Source of the DNA: CAZWCX01 sp964632945
Lineage (GTDB): Bacteria; Planctomycetota; MHYJ01; WSZJ01; CAZWCX01
Direction of reading: 5' to 3'
Length of the DNA stretch: 45,958 nucleotides
NCBI GenBank assembly: GCA_964632945.1
Contig: CAZWCX010000052.1
Location: forward strand, 1 to 45,958
Below, piece after piece: positions 1 through 7,408 of this stretch. The position numbers and the translations under genes were made by a program. Position 1 is the first letter of the stretch. The number at the start of each line of letters is the position of its first letter. The notes under the pieces are model-generated. The model saw only the letters and a list, made by a program, of their open reading frames with translations. It did no database searches and was not told the DNA's origin.

Positions 1-12
1 CGGGCGGATTTT

Positions 13-40
13 TCACGAAGCCGCTGGCGCGGCTTCATGA
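13..40. repeat. Perfect short inverted repeat at the window edge
   Basis: GAAGCCGC at 17-24 pairs with GCGGCTTC at 29-36 around a 4-nt loop, and TCA/TGA at the ends can extend the stem across one mismatch. No T tract follows it on either strand, so it is not a canonical intrinsic terminator. It may be the end of a structure belonging to a gene outside the window. Between here and position 245 I see no convincing gene; a 97-codon minus-strand frame has arginine- and proline-rich composition typical of antisense GC-rich DNA. Confidence 0.4.
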
Positions 41-244
41 ATAATCCGGGCTAGATCGATCCGGTGCGACCGGTTCGGGTGGTGATCCGCGCCGCCCACG
101 CGCGAGATCACCCGGCTGCCTGTAGCCCGTCCAGTCAGGGGATGGCACGACACGGCCCGCCTCGCGGGAAGGTCTGAATCGCAGGTGCCGCCTCGGTGGA
201 CGGGGTCGCGTCGGCAACCACGCTCGGTTTCTCCAGGGTCGAAC

Positions 245-343
245 CAAGAATAATCGGACGAATGATCCTGGGGCCCTCATGATAACCCAAGAATATGTCT
301 CATTGTGAGTTACAACACATCGGCTCAATGATTATTATTCTTG
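245..343. repeat. 10-bp inverted repeat flanking the pilin promoter region
   Basis: CAAGAATAAT at 245-254 is the exact reverse complement of ATTATTCTTG at 334-343. The right arm runs into the -35 element of the prepilin promoter. A smaller dyad, CTCA-TTG-TGAG, lies between the arms at 299-309. The stretch is much more AT-rich than the rest of the window. Arms about 79 nt apart that touch a promoter would suit a looping or dual-operator site, but no regulator is identified. Confidence 0.4.
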
Positions 344-368
344 ACGATGCAACTTCAGCTCTTATAAT
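341..368 (+). promoter_or_regulatory. Sigma70-type promoter of the prepilin gene
   Basis: TTGACG (341-346) and a perfect TATAAT (363-368) are separated by 16 nt and preceded by an AT-rich block that could act as an UP element. The predicted start near 375 gives a leader of about 130 nt before the prepilin ATG at 509. This is one of the best promoter matches in the window and fits a highly expressed structural pilin. Confidence 0.75.
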
Positions 369-508
369 GGTGGACGTTCGGCGACAAGATCGATCCGCGC
401 CTCGATCCCCGAGTCCGGAAGCACGATCCCGTCGAATCCGCGTCCCGTCACCTTGATCCATTCATGTGCGTCATGTTCATTCATAGAGTTACTTGGAGGA
501 TCAGTCGT

Positions 509-1183
509 ATGAAGCTCACGAGGAAGGGGTTTACGCTCATTGAGCTGCTGGTGGTCATCGCGATCATCGGGGTTCTGGCCGCCCTTCTGCTGCCCGCGCT
601 CGCGGACGCCAGAAAGCGGTCGAAGGTGACGGACTGCAAGAACAACCTGAAGCAGATCGGCGTCTACATGAACACGTACGTCAGCCGGTACGGCAGCGAC
701 ACCAGCTACCCGTCGGGGACGGCCCCGTCCGGCGCGGTCGGTGGCGCGGCCTCGGGCGGCGCGAACGGCGCGTTCTTCCAGCACCTGTGGCGGCTTCCTG
801 CCGGCGCGCCGGTGGTGAGCGGCGCCAACTCCCGCGCGGTCTGCAAGCGGCCGGGCGAAGATGGTCTGTTCAAGTGTAAGGTGTTCGGCGGCAACACGAC
901 CTCTTCCGCGCTCGACTACGGCGGGCCGGACTTCGCGAACGCGACCCTGTACCCGGGCGGCGTGCTCTCGGATCGCTGCCTGCCGTCGACCTATATCGGC
1001 GGCGACCTCCTGATCGCTCCGGCCCCGAATCACGGCGGTACCTCGGGCGCTCCGGATTACGACTTCAACGGTCTGCGCTTCGACGGCTCGGTCCAGACGA
1101 TCGTGCCCTCCACGCCGGCGTCGGGCGAACACCTCAACTTCAACAACGGGACGAACGCGGACGCGGGCGGTCTCCGCACCTAA
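509..1183 (+). CDS. Type IV prepilin / pseudopilin, H-Xn-DG type
   Basis: The 224-residue product opens with a short positively charged leader ending in Gly7, then FTLIE, the class III signal cut and N-methylated by a PilD-type prepilin peptidase; Glu12 is the conserved E+5. Residues 8-30 form the hydrophobic assembly helix. Near the C terminus His175 is followed 16 residues later by Asp192-Gly193, like the H-X9-DG region of the large DUF1559-type pilin families of Planctomycetes and Lentisphaerae. The ATG at 509 is preferred over an upstream in-frame ATG because it follows TTGGAGGA by 8 nt and leaves a normal 7-residue leader. It has its own promoter (341-368) and terminator (1224-1255). Expected location is the periplasm-facing inner membrane, then a pilus or pseudopilus. 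Whether it is a major pilin or a secretion pseudopilin cannot be decided from sequence. Confidence 0.9.
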   Translation: MKLTRKGFTLIELLVVIAIIGVLAALLLPALADARKRSKVTDCKNNLKQIGVYMNTYVSRYGSDTSYPSGTAPSGAVGGAASGGANGAFFQHLWRLPAGAPVVSGANSRAVCKRPGEDGLFKCKVFGGNTTSSALDYGGPDFANATLYPGGVLSDRCLPSTYIGGDLLIAPAPNHGGTSGAPDYDFNGLRFDGSVQTIVPSTPASGEHLNFNNGTNADAGGLRT

Positions 1184-1223
1184 GGTGTGAGAAACGCTTG
1201 AATCCTGTTGGGTGACATCCGCC

Positions 1224-1263
1224 GCGGGCGGCTCTCTTTCGGGAGGGCCGCCCGCTGCATTTC
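1224..1263 (+). terminator. Stem-loop terminator after the prepilin gene
   Basis: GCGGGCGGC (1224-1232) pairs perfectly with GCCGCCCGC (1247-1255), and the inner bases continue the helix with several more pairs around a TTTC loop. A weak T-containing tail (ATTT) follows. It lies 40 nt after the pilin stop, so pilin mRNA probably ends here and is separated from the downstream gspF-like gene. Confidence 0.65.
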
Positions 1264-1580
1264 GTACCCGCGGCCGCTACCGCGCTTCCTGGGCTACAGG
1301 GCGCGCAGAACCCGGCGTCCTCCGCGTCTCGAACATGACCGCCCCCGCATCCCGCGCGCGCCGGGCGTCGTTCTCCAGCGAGCCGGTCGAATGGGAGGCC
1401 AACCCCCGGCGAAGGGTCCGGGATCGCTTCGCAGGTCTGCCGGCAAGGGCCTTCCTGCCGCGAAGGATGCGGATCAGATCGGGCGGCCCGCCGGGATCGA
1501 ATTCGTTCGTCCGTCGACCTGAATGGGTCGTGGCGGGAACTCCGCCGACCCCGAACCCCAGAGGAGCAGCGCGCGGCGCC
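1264..1580 (+). other. Non-coding stretch before the gspF-like gene
   Basis: About 317 nt without a supported gene. The frame of the downstream gspF-like gene is open through here, but the translated residues are arginine- and proline-rich and unlike any GspF N terminus. No sigma70-type promoter with good hexamers is evident, so how the gspF-like gene is transcribed is unclear. Read-through of the pilin terminator is possible. Confidence 0.5.
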
Positions 1581-2573
1581 ATGTCCCTCCGCTCCGCCCC
1601 GTTGAAGCGTTCCATTGCCTTCTACGAGGGGCTCCGCACGATGGCCAAGGCGGGTGTGCCGATCACACGGACCCTGTCGACCATCGCGCGGAACGTCACC
1701 GCAGGATGGCGTCCGGTCGTGAACGGACTGGAGAAGAACGTCCTCGAAGGAAAGCCGTTGCACGAGGGGATGGCGCTGTACCCCGGAATCTTCACCCCGC
1801 TGGAGCAGGCCTTGGTCAAGGCCGGAGAAACCGGCGGGCGGATCGAGGAGAGCCTCGAGCAGATCCTCCGAATCCAGAAGCGCCAGTTGGAAATGCGCAA
1901 CCAGGTGGTGGTCGCGCTGATCTATCCGGCCATCCTCGTGCACGCGGCAATCCTCCTTCCGCCGCTGATCGAGTGGGTGCAGCGGGGGCCCCTGGCCTAC
2001 GCCCGGGCGATCGCGCTCCCGCTCGTCATCCTGTGGGGAGCGGTCGGCGGACTCTTCCTGTTCGATTCGCTCGTCCGCGCCGGCGGGCCGATCGCGAGTC
2101 TATGGGACTCGCTGAAGATCCACCTTCCCTGGTTCGGCGGCCTGTTCGCGCGCTCCGCCCTGTCGCGATTCACCCGCTGCCTGTCCGCGTTGCACCGCTC
2201 GGCCGTCCCCCTGTTGCTGTCCATCGACACCGCCACCGCCGCGACCGGCAACGACGCCATCCGTCACCGGCTGCGGTCGATCACCCCGGGCGTGCAGGGC
2301 GGCAAGACGCTCGCCGAGGCGCTCGCCGCCACCGGGGCGTATCCGCACGAAGCGCTCGTGATTCTCGAGACGGGTGAGCAGAGCGGGGCGATGGACGTGT
2401 GTCTGGAGCGGGTGGCCGACGCCCTCGACGACGACATCCACCACTCGCTGCAGAAAATCGCCAAGGTTCTCCCGGTCGTATTCCTGCTGATCGCGATCGG
2501 GTACGGCGTGTACCAGCTGTTGGGGATGTTGGCCGGGATCTTCGCTCAGACGGAGATGCACCTGCCGCACTGA
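1581..2573 (+). CDS. GspF/PilC-like inner-membrane platform protein (stand-alone copy)
   Basis: The 330-residue protein has the repeated T2SSF fold. A first domain holds the pattern YEGLRTMAKAGVPITRTL and, further on, AGETGGRIEESL. A membrane segment follows, then a central double hydrophobic region, a second cytoplasmic domain (SRFTRCLSALHRSAVPLL, later LETGEQSGAMD) and a last membrane helix near the C terminus. GspF/PilC proteins sit in the inner membrane and couple the PilB/GspE ATPase to pilin assembly. It is shorter than the 411-residue PilC at 26435 because it lacks the usual N-terminal 60-70 residues. ATG 1581 was chosen because homology begins just after it; a GAGGAG lies 14 nt upstream. 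It follows the prepilin and has no ATPase next to it, so it may serve a minor pseudopilus or act with the distant PilB. Confidence 0.85.
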   Translation: MSLRSAPLKRSIAFYEGLRTMAKAGVPITRTLSTIARNVTAGWRPVVNGLEKNVLEGKPLHEGMALYPGIFTPLEQALVKAGETGGRIEESLEQILRIQKRQLEMRNQVVVALIYPAILVHAAILLPPLIEWVQRGPLAYARAIALPLVILWGAVGGLFLFDSLVRAGGPIASLWDSLKIHLPWFGGLFARSALSRFTRCLSALHRSAVPLLLSIDTATAATGNDAIRHRLRSITPGVQGGKTLAEALAATGAYPHEALVILETGEQSGAMDVCLERVADALDDDIHHSLQKIAKVLPVVFLLIAIGYGVYQLLGMLAGIFAQTEMHLPH

Positions 2574-2600
2574 GGGAGGGGAGGGGAGGGAAGGGAAGGG
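2574..2600 (+). repeat. G-rich tract with six G-runs (G-quadruplex-like)
   Basis: Directly after the TGA of the gspF-like gene, six runs of three or four G are each separated by one or two A (2574-2576, 2578-2581, 2583-2586, 2588-2590, 2593-2595, 2598-2600). This fits the simple G3+N1-7 quadruplex rule and would lie in the 3' end of the transcript. No hairpin terminator is seen here. Confidence 0.6.
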
Positions 2601-2695
2601 CGAGCTTTCAGGGCCTGTGCGGGATCGCGGCAGGTCTTCCGCCGCCCGCGCGCCTTTCTGAACCGGCACACCCGGGGGCAGGCGATCCGGATCGA

Positions 2696-2768
2696 TGAGA
2701 GCGGTGGGAATCGAACCCACGACCCACGGCTTAAAAGGCCGTTGCTCTACCGGCTGAGCTACGCTCTC
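2696..2768 (-). tRNA. tRNA-Lys (anticodon TTT)
   Basis: Read on the minus strand, this 73-nt sequence folds as a cloverleaf: acceptor GAGAGCG/CGCTCTC, D arm with AGCTCAG and GGTAGAG, anticodon stem ACGGC/GCCGT, and T arm with GGTTCGATTC. The seven-base loop CTTTTAA gives anticodon TTT, which reads AAA and AAG lysine codons. The discriminator is A and CCA is not encoded. It starts 22 nt after the stop of the DUF2950-like lipoprotein gene on the same strand, so it may be processed from that transcript; I see no separate promoter. Confidence 0.95.
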
Positions 2769-2790
2769 GACCCGGCGGTACGCCGACCGC

Positions 2791-3408
2791 CTACTGCTCC
2801 GGCGGGAAAGAAGGGGGCCAACCGGAGTACACCCCCTTGACCCAGCCTCGCGCCACGGGGTTGGGCTCCGGCCACACGACCTGCGGCCCGCCGGCATGGT
2901 CCCGAGCCCAGACGTGGCCGTCCTGGTCCAGGATGAACGTACGGACGCCGCTGTCCCGGTACGTCGCCGGCCACGCGGTGAACCCGTACTGGAACCGGTG
3001 CGCGTCCCGGTACGGCACGTTTTCCGAATTGCGCTCCATGGCGCTGAAGTAGTAGCCGTGGTACGGGACCGCCTCGGCGCCGAAACGACCGACGTCCGCG
3101 CGAATCAGGGCCTCCGGGACATGGAAGGGCGGGCGCGCCCGTTCGCCGATCTGCGTCTCAAGAAAGGCCAGGTCGGCCACGTAAAAGTTCTTCACGCCAT
3201 CGCCGTCCGAGTCGCGGACCCTCCAGAGTTCTTCGGAGCGTGCGATCCAGTTGAGCGCATCCGCCGCATGGCGCTCGTTCATCATCGCAATGTCGCTTCG
3301 GCTCATGACCGGGGTCCGATACCGACAACCCGCAACCGCCGTCGAGGCGAGCACGACGACCAGGATCCACGAGGTCCGGTTCCCGCGAGTCCGCTGCGCT
3401 TCGCGCAT
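2791..3408 (-). CDS. Lipoprotein with DUF2950-like domain
   Basis: The 205-residue product has a signal peptide with a lipobox (TAVAGC), so it is probably a membrane-anchored lipoprotein. The body contains VRDSDGDGVKNFYV, YHGYYF, AWPATYRDSGVRTFILDQDGHVW and a tryptophan/proline-rich end, the pattern of DUF2950, whose function is unknown. The DSDGDG stretch resembles a calcium-binding loop. The ATG at 3408 was chosen because it starts the signal peptide and has GGAGGG upstream; the longer open frame on its 5' side is antisense-like. The next gene upstream (3486-4244) is a diverged paralogue. The pair follows frr on the same strand and is probably read with it. Confidence 0.75.
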   Translation of the reverse strand: MREAQRTRGNRTSWILVVVLASTAVAGCRYRTPVMSRSDIAMMNERHAADALNWIARSEELWRVRDSDGDGVKNFYVADLAFLETQIGERARPPFHVPEALIRADVGRFGAEAVPYHGYYFSAMERNSENVPYRDAHRFQYGFTAWPATYRDSGVRTFILDQDGHVWARDHAGGPQVVWPEPNPVARGWVKGVYSGWPPSFPPEQ

Positions 3409-3485
3409 GGCCTCAACACCCTCCAATCGACCCGGTTCTGCGGCCGACCCGGCCCTCGGGTACGGCCGCGCACATCCTACCAGAC

Positions 3486-4244
3486 TCAACGTATGGGCCG
3501 CCAGCCCTTCGTCGCAGGGTCCCGGGCGGGCCACTCCTTGACCTCGGCGCCGGCGGTGAATTCCTTCCCCCAGACGACCCCCAATTCGTTGACCACGTAC
3601 ATCCGGCCACCGAAGACGCGCGGGGAATCCGGCCAAGCCACCACGCCGTAGGCATGCGCCGCGCGATCCGGGTACGGAACGCCGTCGGGATCGCGCGCCA
3701 GGACACGGAAATAGTAGCCCCGATACGGGCGAACCCCGCCCCGGTTCGGAGCGCCCGCGTCGGCCGACGCGATCTCGCGAGGGATCAGCGCAAGCGGCCG
3801 CCCTTCCTTGTCCGGCGTCTCGTACAGCGCCCGCACGGACTCCGTGCAGTACTCGTGCCTCCCGTCCCCCTCGGGGTCCCGCTGTCGCCACTGGGCCTGC
3901 GCGTCGCGAATGAGCCGCATCGCCTCCACGACCGACAGTTCCTGCATCTCCAGCTGCCGGCGTTGGTTCCACGGAATCACCAGGGCCATCGCGGCCACGA
4001 CCACGATCCCGGTGACGGGAACCATGAAAACCGCGCAGGTCTGGGCGGCGATCGCCAGTCCCCGCGCCTCGCCCGGCGAGTCCTCTTTGGGCATTCGCCG
4101 CAGGATGCGGCTGGCCAGCCAGAACGCCACGAACTGGGTCAGGCAGAAGGGAATGAGCGACAGGACGAGACTGGCCAGCGCCAACCGCAGGTCGCTGCGC
4201 GCGGGCGGGGGGGCGGGAACCGTGGTCTGCAAGGCGGGGCTCAC
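3486..4244 (-). CDS. Membrane protein with C-terminal DUF2950-like domain
   Basis: The 252-residue protein has two hydrophobic segments in its first 100 residues (about 22-45 and 68-92), so it is anchored in the inner membrane. Its C-terminal 150 residues align by eye with the neighbouring lipoprotein: QWRQRDPEGDGRHEY, PYRGYYFRVLARDPDGVPYPD, HAYGVVAWPDS, then NELGVVWGKEF and a final GW. The shared domain resembles DUF2950. The two genes look like a tandem duplication whose N termini diverged into a lipoprotein form and a multi-pass form. It lies 68 nt after frr on the same strand. No catalytic function is assigned. Confidence 0.7.
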   Translation of the reverse strand: MSPALQTTVPAPPPARSDLRLALASLVLSLIPFCLTQFVAFWLASRILRRMPKEDSPGEARGLAIAAQTCAVFMVPVTGIVVVAAMALVIPWNQRRQLEMQELSVVEAMRLIRDAQAQWRQRDPEGDGRHEYCTESVRALYETPDKEGRPLALIPREIASADAGAPNRGGVRPYRGYYFRVLARDPDGVPYPDRAAHAYGVVAWPDSPRVFGGRMYVVNELGVVWGKEFTAGAEVKEWPARDPATKGWRPIR

Positions 4245-4312
4245 CGCAGGGACGGCCCCGGGGACGGGACCGAGGGCCGGGGCGACTCGTCCGACCTGGG
4301 TGGATCCGTCGC

Positions 4313-4873
4313 CTAGATCTCCATGATCTCCTTGGACTTCTTCTCGACGATGTCGGCGACCTTCTTCTCGTGCTCGTCCGTGAGCTTCTGAATCTCGTCT
4401 TTCAGGCGGAACTTCTGATCCTCGGAAAGCGCACCCTCCTTCTCCTCGTCCTCCGACTGCTTGATGGCATCGCGGCGGACGTTGCGGATGGCGAGCTTCG
4501 CTTTTTCCGAAGTCTCCTTCGCCTGCTTGGAGAGCTGCTTCCGACGTTCCTCGCTGAGGGGCGGCACGGCAATCCGGATCAGCTTGCCGTCGCTGGCGGG
4601 ATTCAGCCCCAGGTCGCTCTTCTGGATCGCCTTCTCGATATTCGCCAGGGAAGACGGATCGAACGGCTTGATGATCAGCAGACGCGGATCGGGGGCGGAG
4701 ATGCCGGCGATCTGCTTCAGCGGCGTGGGGGAGCCGTAGTACTCCACGCGCACGTTCTCGACCAGACCCGGCGTGGCGCGGCCGGTCCGGATGCCCTTGA
4801 GCTCGCCGACGAGCACTTCGAGGGCCTTCTCCATCTTGTCCTGGGCTTCGAGCAGGATGTCATCGACCGGCAT
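4313..4873 (-). CDS. frr: Ribosome recycling factor
   Basis: The 186-residue protein has the full family length. It shows MEKALEVLVGELKGIRTGRATPGLVENVRVEYYGSPTPL near the N terminus, the PFDPSSLANIEKAI core, and the long helical C-terminal half with LSEERRKQLSKQAKE. RRF acts with EF-G to split the post-termination ribosome. ATG 4873 matches the usual family start. It is the last gene of rpsB-tsf-pyrH-frr, 15 nt after the pyrH stop. Confidence 0.97.
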   Translation of the reverse strand: MPVDDILLEAQDKMEKALEVLVGELKGIRTGRATPGLVENVRVEYYGSPTPLKQIAGISAPDPRLLIIKPFDPSSLANIEKAIQKSDLGLNPASDGKLIRIAVPPLSEERRKQLSKQAKETSEKAKLAIRNVRRDAIKQSEDEEKEGALSEDQKFRLKDEIQKLTDEHEKKVADIVEKKSKEIMEI

Positions 4874-4888
4874 GGGACAGCCTCCCCC

Positions 4889-5692
4889 CTAGGTGCAGGG
4901 CGAACCGGTGAAATGGCCGATGCGGGTCCCGATCGGCGAGCCGCAGATCACCTTGACGATGTTGTCCGCCTTGCGCATGTTGAATACGATGATCGGAATG
5001 TTGTTCTCCATGCACAGGGAGACGGCCGTGGAGTCCATCACCCGCAGCTTCTTGTTCAGGACGTCCATGTAGGATAGGGTCTCGTATTGCTTGGCCTGGG
5101 CGTTCCGCTTGGGATCCGCATCATAGACCCCGTCGACCTTGGTGGCCTTCAGGAGGACTTCGCCCAGGATCTCGATCGAGCGCAGCGCGGCGGCGGTGTC
5201 GGTGGTGAAGTGCGGGTTCCCGGTGCCGGCGGCGAGAATCACGATCCGCCCCTTCTCCATGTGCCGGATGCAGCGCCGGCGGATGAAGGGTTCGGCGACC
5301 GCCTGCATGGGGATCGCGGTCATGATCCGCGTCGGGACGCCCATCTTCTCGAGGACGTCCTGCAGCGCCAGGGCATTGACGACGGTGGCGACCATGCCCA
5401 TGTAATCGCCGGTCGCCTGGGTGATGCCGCGCTCGTGCAGCTCCGCGCCGCGCACGATGTTGCCGCCGCCGACGACCACGGCCATGTGCACGCCCAGGCG
5501 ATGCGCCGCCGAAATCTCGCGCGCCATCACCTGCGTTTCGTCGATGTCGACCCCGCGGGCTCCCTCGCGACAGAATCCCTCGCCGCTCACCTTGAGGAGG
5601 ACACGCCGGTAGACCGGGAGGACGCTCGGGGCCGGCTCCGAAGCGGAGCCGCCCGCGGACCTCCCCGCGTCGTTCGTTCCGTCGCCCGCCAT
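4889..5692 (-). CDS. pyrH: UMP kinase
   Basis: The product (267 residues from the chosen start) is a bacterial UMP kinase, which converts UMP to UDP with ATP at the head of pyrimidine nucleotide synthesis. Visible motifs are RRVLLKVSGEGF (phosphate binding), VVVGGGNIVRG, the GNPHFTTDTAAALR nucleotide-binding region, KATKVDGVYDADP and a C-terminal GTRIG. It has about 25 extra alanine/serine-rich residues before the conserved core. I chose ATG 5692 because GGAGG sits 8 nt upstream; an in-frame TTG at 5719 overlaps the tsf stop and has no ribosome site. Stop-to-start spacing from tsf is 23 nt. Confidence 0.95.
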   Translation of the reverse strand: MAGDGTNDAGRSAGGSASEPAPSVLPVYRRVLLKVSGEGFCREGARGVDIDETQVMAREISAAHRLGVHMAVVVGGGNIVRGAELHERGITQATGDYMGMVATVVNALALQDVLEKMGVPTRIMTAIPMQAVAEPFIRRRCIRHMEKGRIVILAAGTGNPHFTTDTAAALRSIEILGEVLLKATKVDGVYDADPKRNAQAKQYETLSYMDVLNKKLRVMDSTAVSLCMENNIPIIVFNMRKADNIVKVICGSPIGTRIGHFTGSPCT

Positions 5693-5715
5693 CGCTCCCG
5701 CCTCCCCCGCTCGGA

Positions 5716-6318
5716 TCAACCGCCGATTTCGAACCGCGCGAACTGGTGGACGATGATGTTTTCCTTGAACGTGGCGATCTTGCTCTTGATCAGATCCGCC
5801 ACCGACAACTTGCCGTCCGGATCCTTGATGAAGATCTGCTCGAGGAGCACTTCCTTGCTGTAGAGATTCTTCTCCAGCTTGCCCTGCAGAATCTTCTCGG
5901 CGACTTCCGCCGGCTTGCCCTGGATCTCCGCGGCCCAGACCGTCTTCAACTCCTCGATGACCTGAGGCGGGATCTGGTCTCGCGTGACGTACTTCGGCGG
6001 AGTCGGGGCGCCGTAGACCTGGATGCAGATGTCCCGCAGCAGTTCCTCGAACGGTTCGCTCTTGGCCACGAAGTCGGTCTCGCAGCAGAGCTGGACCATC
6101 GCCCCGCCCTTGCCGTTGCCGTGGATGTAGGAACCGACCTTGCCCTGCTTGGTGGCGCGGCCGGCTGCTTCACCCGCCTTGACCAGGCCGCGGGCCTTGA
6201 TCCAGGCCTCGGCCTTCCCCATGTCACCCCCGTTCTCCTCGAGCGCCTTGCGGCACTCCATGATTCCGGCGTTCGTCTTCTCGCGCAGGTCCTTGACCAG
6301 CTTCGCGTCCACGGCCAT
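5716..6318 (-). CDS. tsf: Translation elongation factor Ts
   Basis: This is the 200-residue short form of EF-Ts, which recycles EF-Tu-GDP to EF-Tu-GTP. The N-terminal UBA-like helix region (KLVKDLREKTNAGIMECRKAL) and the TDFVA motif (in LCCETDFVAKSEPF) that contacts EF-Tu are intact. There is a single core subdomain, as in Thermus and many other lineages, rather than the longer E. coli form. ATG 6318 is preferred over GTG 6327 because GAGGAG lies 8 nt upstream of the ATG. It is separated from rpsB by 187 nt that contain a strong hairpin. Confidence 0.96.
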   Translation of the reverse strand: MAVDAKLVKDLREKTNAGIMECRKALEENGGDMGKAEAWIKARGLVKAGEAAGRATKQGKVGSYIHGNGKGGAMVQLCCETDFVAKSEPFEELLRDICIQVYGAPTPPKYVTRDQIPPQVIEELKTVWAAEIQGKPAEVAEKILQGKLEKNLYSKEVLLEQIFIKDPDGKLSVADLIKSKIATFKENIIVHQFARFEIGG

Positions 6319-6454
6319 TGCGGGCACTCCTCGGTAATCACTTCTCCTCTTTCGTCCGGTCGCGCGCGGAGGCGCGGCAACCGGGGGAAAGAGCCAGGCT
6401 CACTCCAGGACCGGAACGGCGTGCGGACTGCCGTCCCGGTTCCGTCGACAGGCG

Positions 6455-6482
6455 CCCGAACCCGACGGATGGCGGGTTCGGG
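6455..6482 (-). promoter_or_regulatory. Perfect 10-bp hairpin in the rpsB-tsf gap (candidate attenuator)
   Basis: CCCGAACCCG (6455-6464) pairs without mismatch with CGGGTTCGGG (6473-6482) around an 8-nt loop. It sits 24 nt after the rpsB stop on the minus-strand transcript. No T run follows. In E. coli the rpsB-tsf gap also carries a hairpin that partially terminates transcription, so an attenuator or mRNA-stability element setting the S2:EF-Ts ratio is a fair reading. Confidence 0.5.
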
Positions 6483-6505
6483 ACGAAGGCGGGAAGGGCG
6501 GTCGG

Positions 6506-7324
6506 CTAGGAACCGCGTTCCTTCTCGCCCGTAGCCGCCCCAGCCGGCGATTCCGCCGGGGGGGCCGGGGCCGGCGCCTCGGCCTTGGCCGGAGCCGCCG
6601 CCGCCGCCGCTGCCTTTGCGCGCATTTCGGCCGCAGCCAGCAGGCCCTTCTTGCCTTCCTCGATCGCGTCCGCCAGCTTCCCGATGATGATCTGGATCAC
6701 CCGCATCGCGTCGTCGTTCCCGGGAATCGGAATGTCCACCAGCTCCGGATCCCCGTCCGTGTCGATCAGACAGATCGACGGGATGCCCATCTTCGCCGCC
6801 TCGCCCAGCGCGATCTTCTCGCGCCGGGGATCAACGATGATCATCGCCCCGGGCAGCCGCTCCATGTTGCGAATGCCTTCGAGGTTCCGCTTCAGCTTGC
6901 GCTTCTCGCGCTGCAGCCCGGCCCGCTCCTTCTTCGTGTAGAGCTCCATGGTGCCGTCCTGCTCCATGCGCTCGATCTCGAACAGCCGGTTCAGCCGGGT
7001 CCGGATCACGCCGAAGTTCGTCAGTGCGCCGCCGATCCAGCGCTCGCTCACGTACGGCATGCCGATCCGCTGCGCCTCGCGCTCCACCACGTTCCGCGCC
7101 TGCCGCTTCGTACCGACGAAGAGCACCAGGTCCCCTCGCGCCGCCAGCTTCGACAGGAAGTGGTAACCCCGCACGAGTCCCTCGACGGTCCGCTTCAAGT
7201 CGATGATATGAATCAGGTTGCGCTTCCCGTAGATGAAGGGCTTCATCTTCGGGTTCCAGCGGCTCACGGGATGGCCGAAGTGCACTCCGGCCTCGAGGAG
7301 CTCCTTGACCGATACGATTGCCAT
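6506..7324 (-). CDS. rpsB: 30S ribosomal protein S2
   Basis: The 272-residue protein carries the uS2 signatures: LLEAGVHFGHPVSRWNPKM near the start, IYGKRNLIHIIDL, FVGTKRQA, PYVSERWIGGALTNF, and PGAMIIVDPRREKIA with the DTDGDPELVDIPIPGNDDA loop. The last 45 residues form an alanine/proline-rich tail (several runs of A and P) not present in the E. coli protein. ATG 7324 has GGAGG 10 nt upstream. It is the first gene of the translation operon and has a strong promoter at 7409-7436. Confidence 0.98.
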   Translation of the reverse strand: MAIVSVKELLEAGVHFGHPVSRWNPKMKPFIYGKRNLIHIIDLKRTVEGLVRGYHFLSKLAARGDLVLFVGTKRQARNVVEREAQRIGMPYVSERWIGGALTNFGVIRTRLNRLFEIERMEQDGTMELYTKKERAGLQREKRKLKRNLEGIRNMERLPGAMIIVDPRREKIALGEAAKMGIPSICLIDTDGDPELVDIPIPGNDDAMRVIQIIIGKLADAIEEGKKGLLAAAEMRAKAAAAAAAPAKAEAPAPAPPAESPAGAATGEKERGS

Positions 7325-7364
7325 GCCCGATCTTCCTCCGCACTCTCCTGTTGTATCAAGGGTT

Positions 7365-7383
7365 CGGGCCCATGCAAGGCCCG
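7365..7383 (-). promoter_or_regulatory. Hairpin in the rpsB leader
   Basis: On the minus strand CGGGCC and GGCCCG pair around a 7-nt loop in the roughly 78-nt leader between the predicted start (about 7402) and the rpsB ATG. Leaders of rpsB operons are sites of S2 autoregulation in other bacteria. The fold here does not show a recognisable conserved S2-binding consensus, so the role is inferred from position only. Confidence 0.35.
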
Positions 7384-7408
7384 ACGACGGCTACGCAAAG
7401 AGGCTCAA

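Noticed and set aside
35..328. A 97-codon minus-strand frame at the window start
   Set aside because: No ribosome site, arginine/proline-rich composition, and it overlaps the dyads upstream of the pilin promoter.
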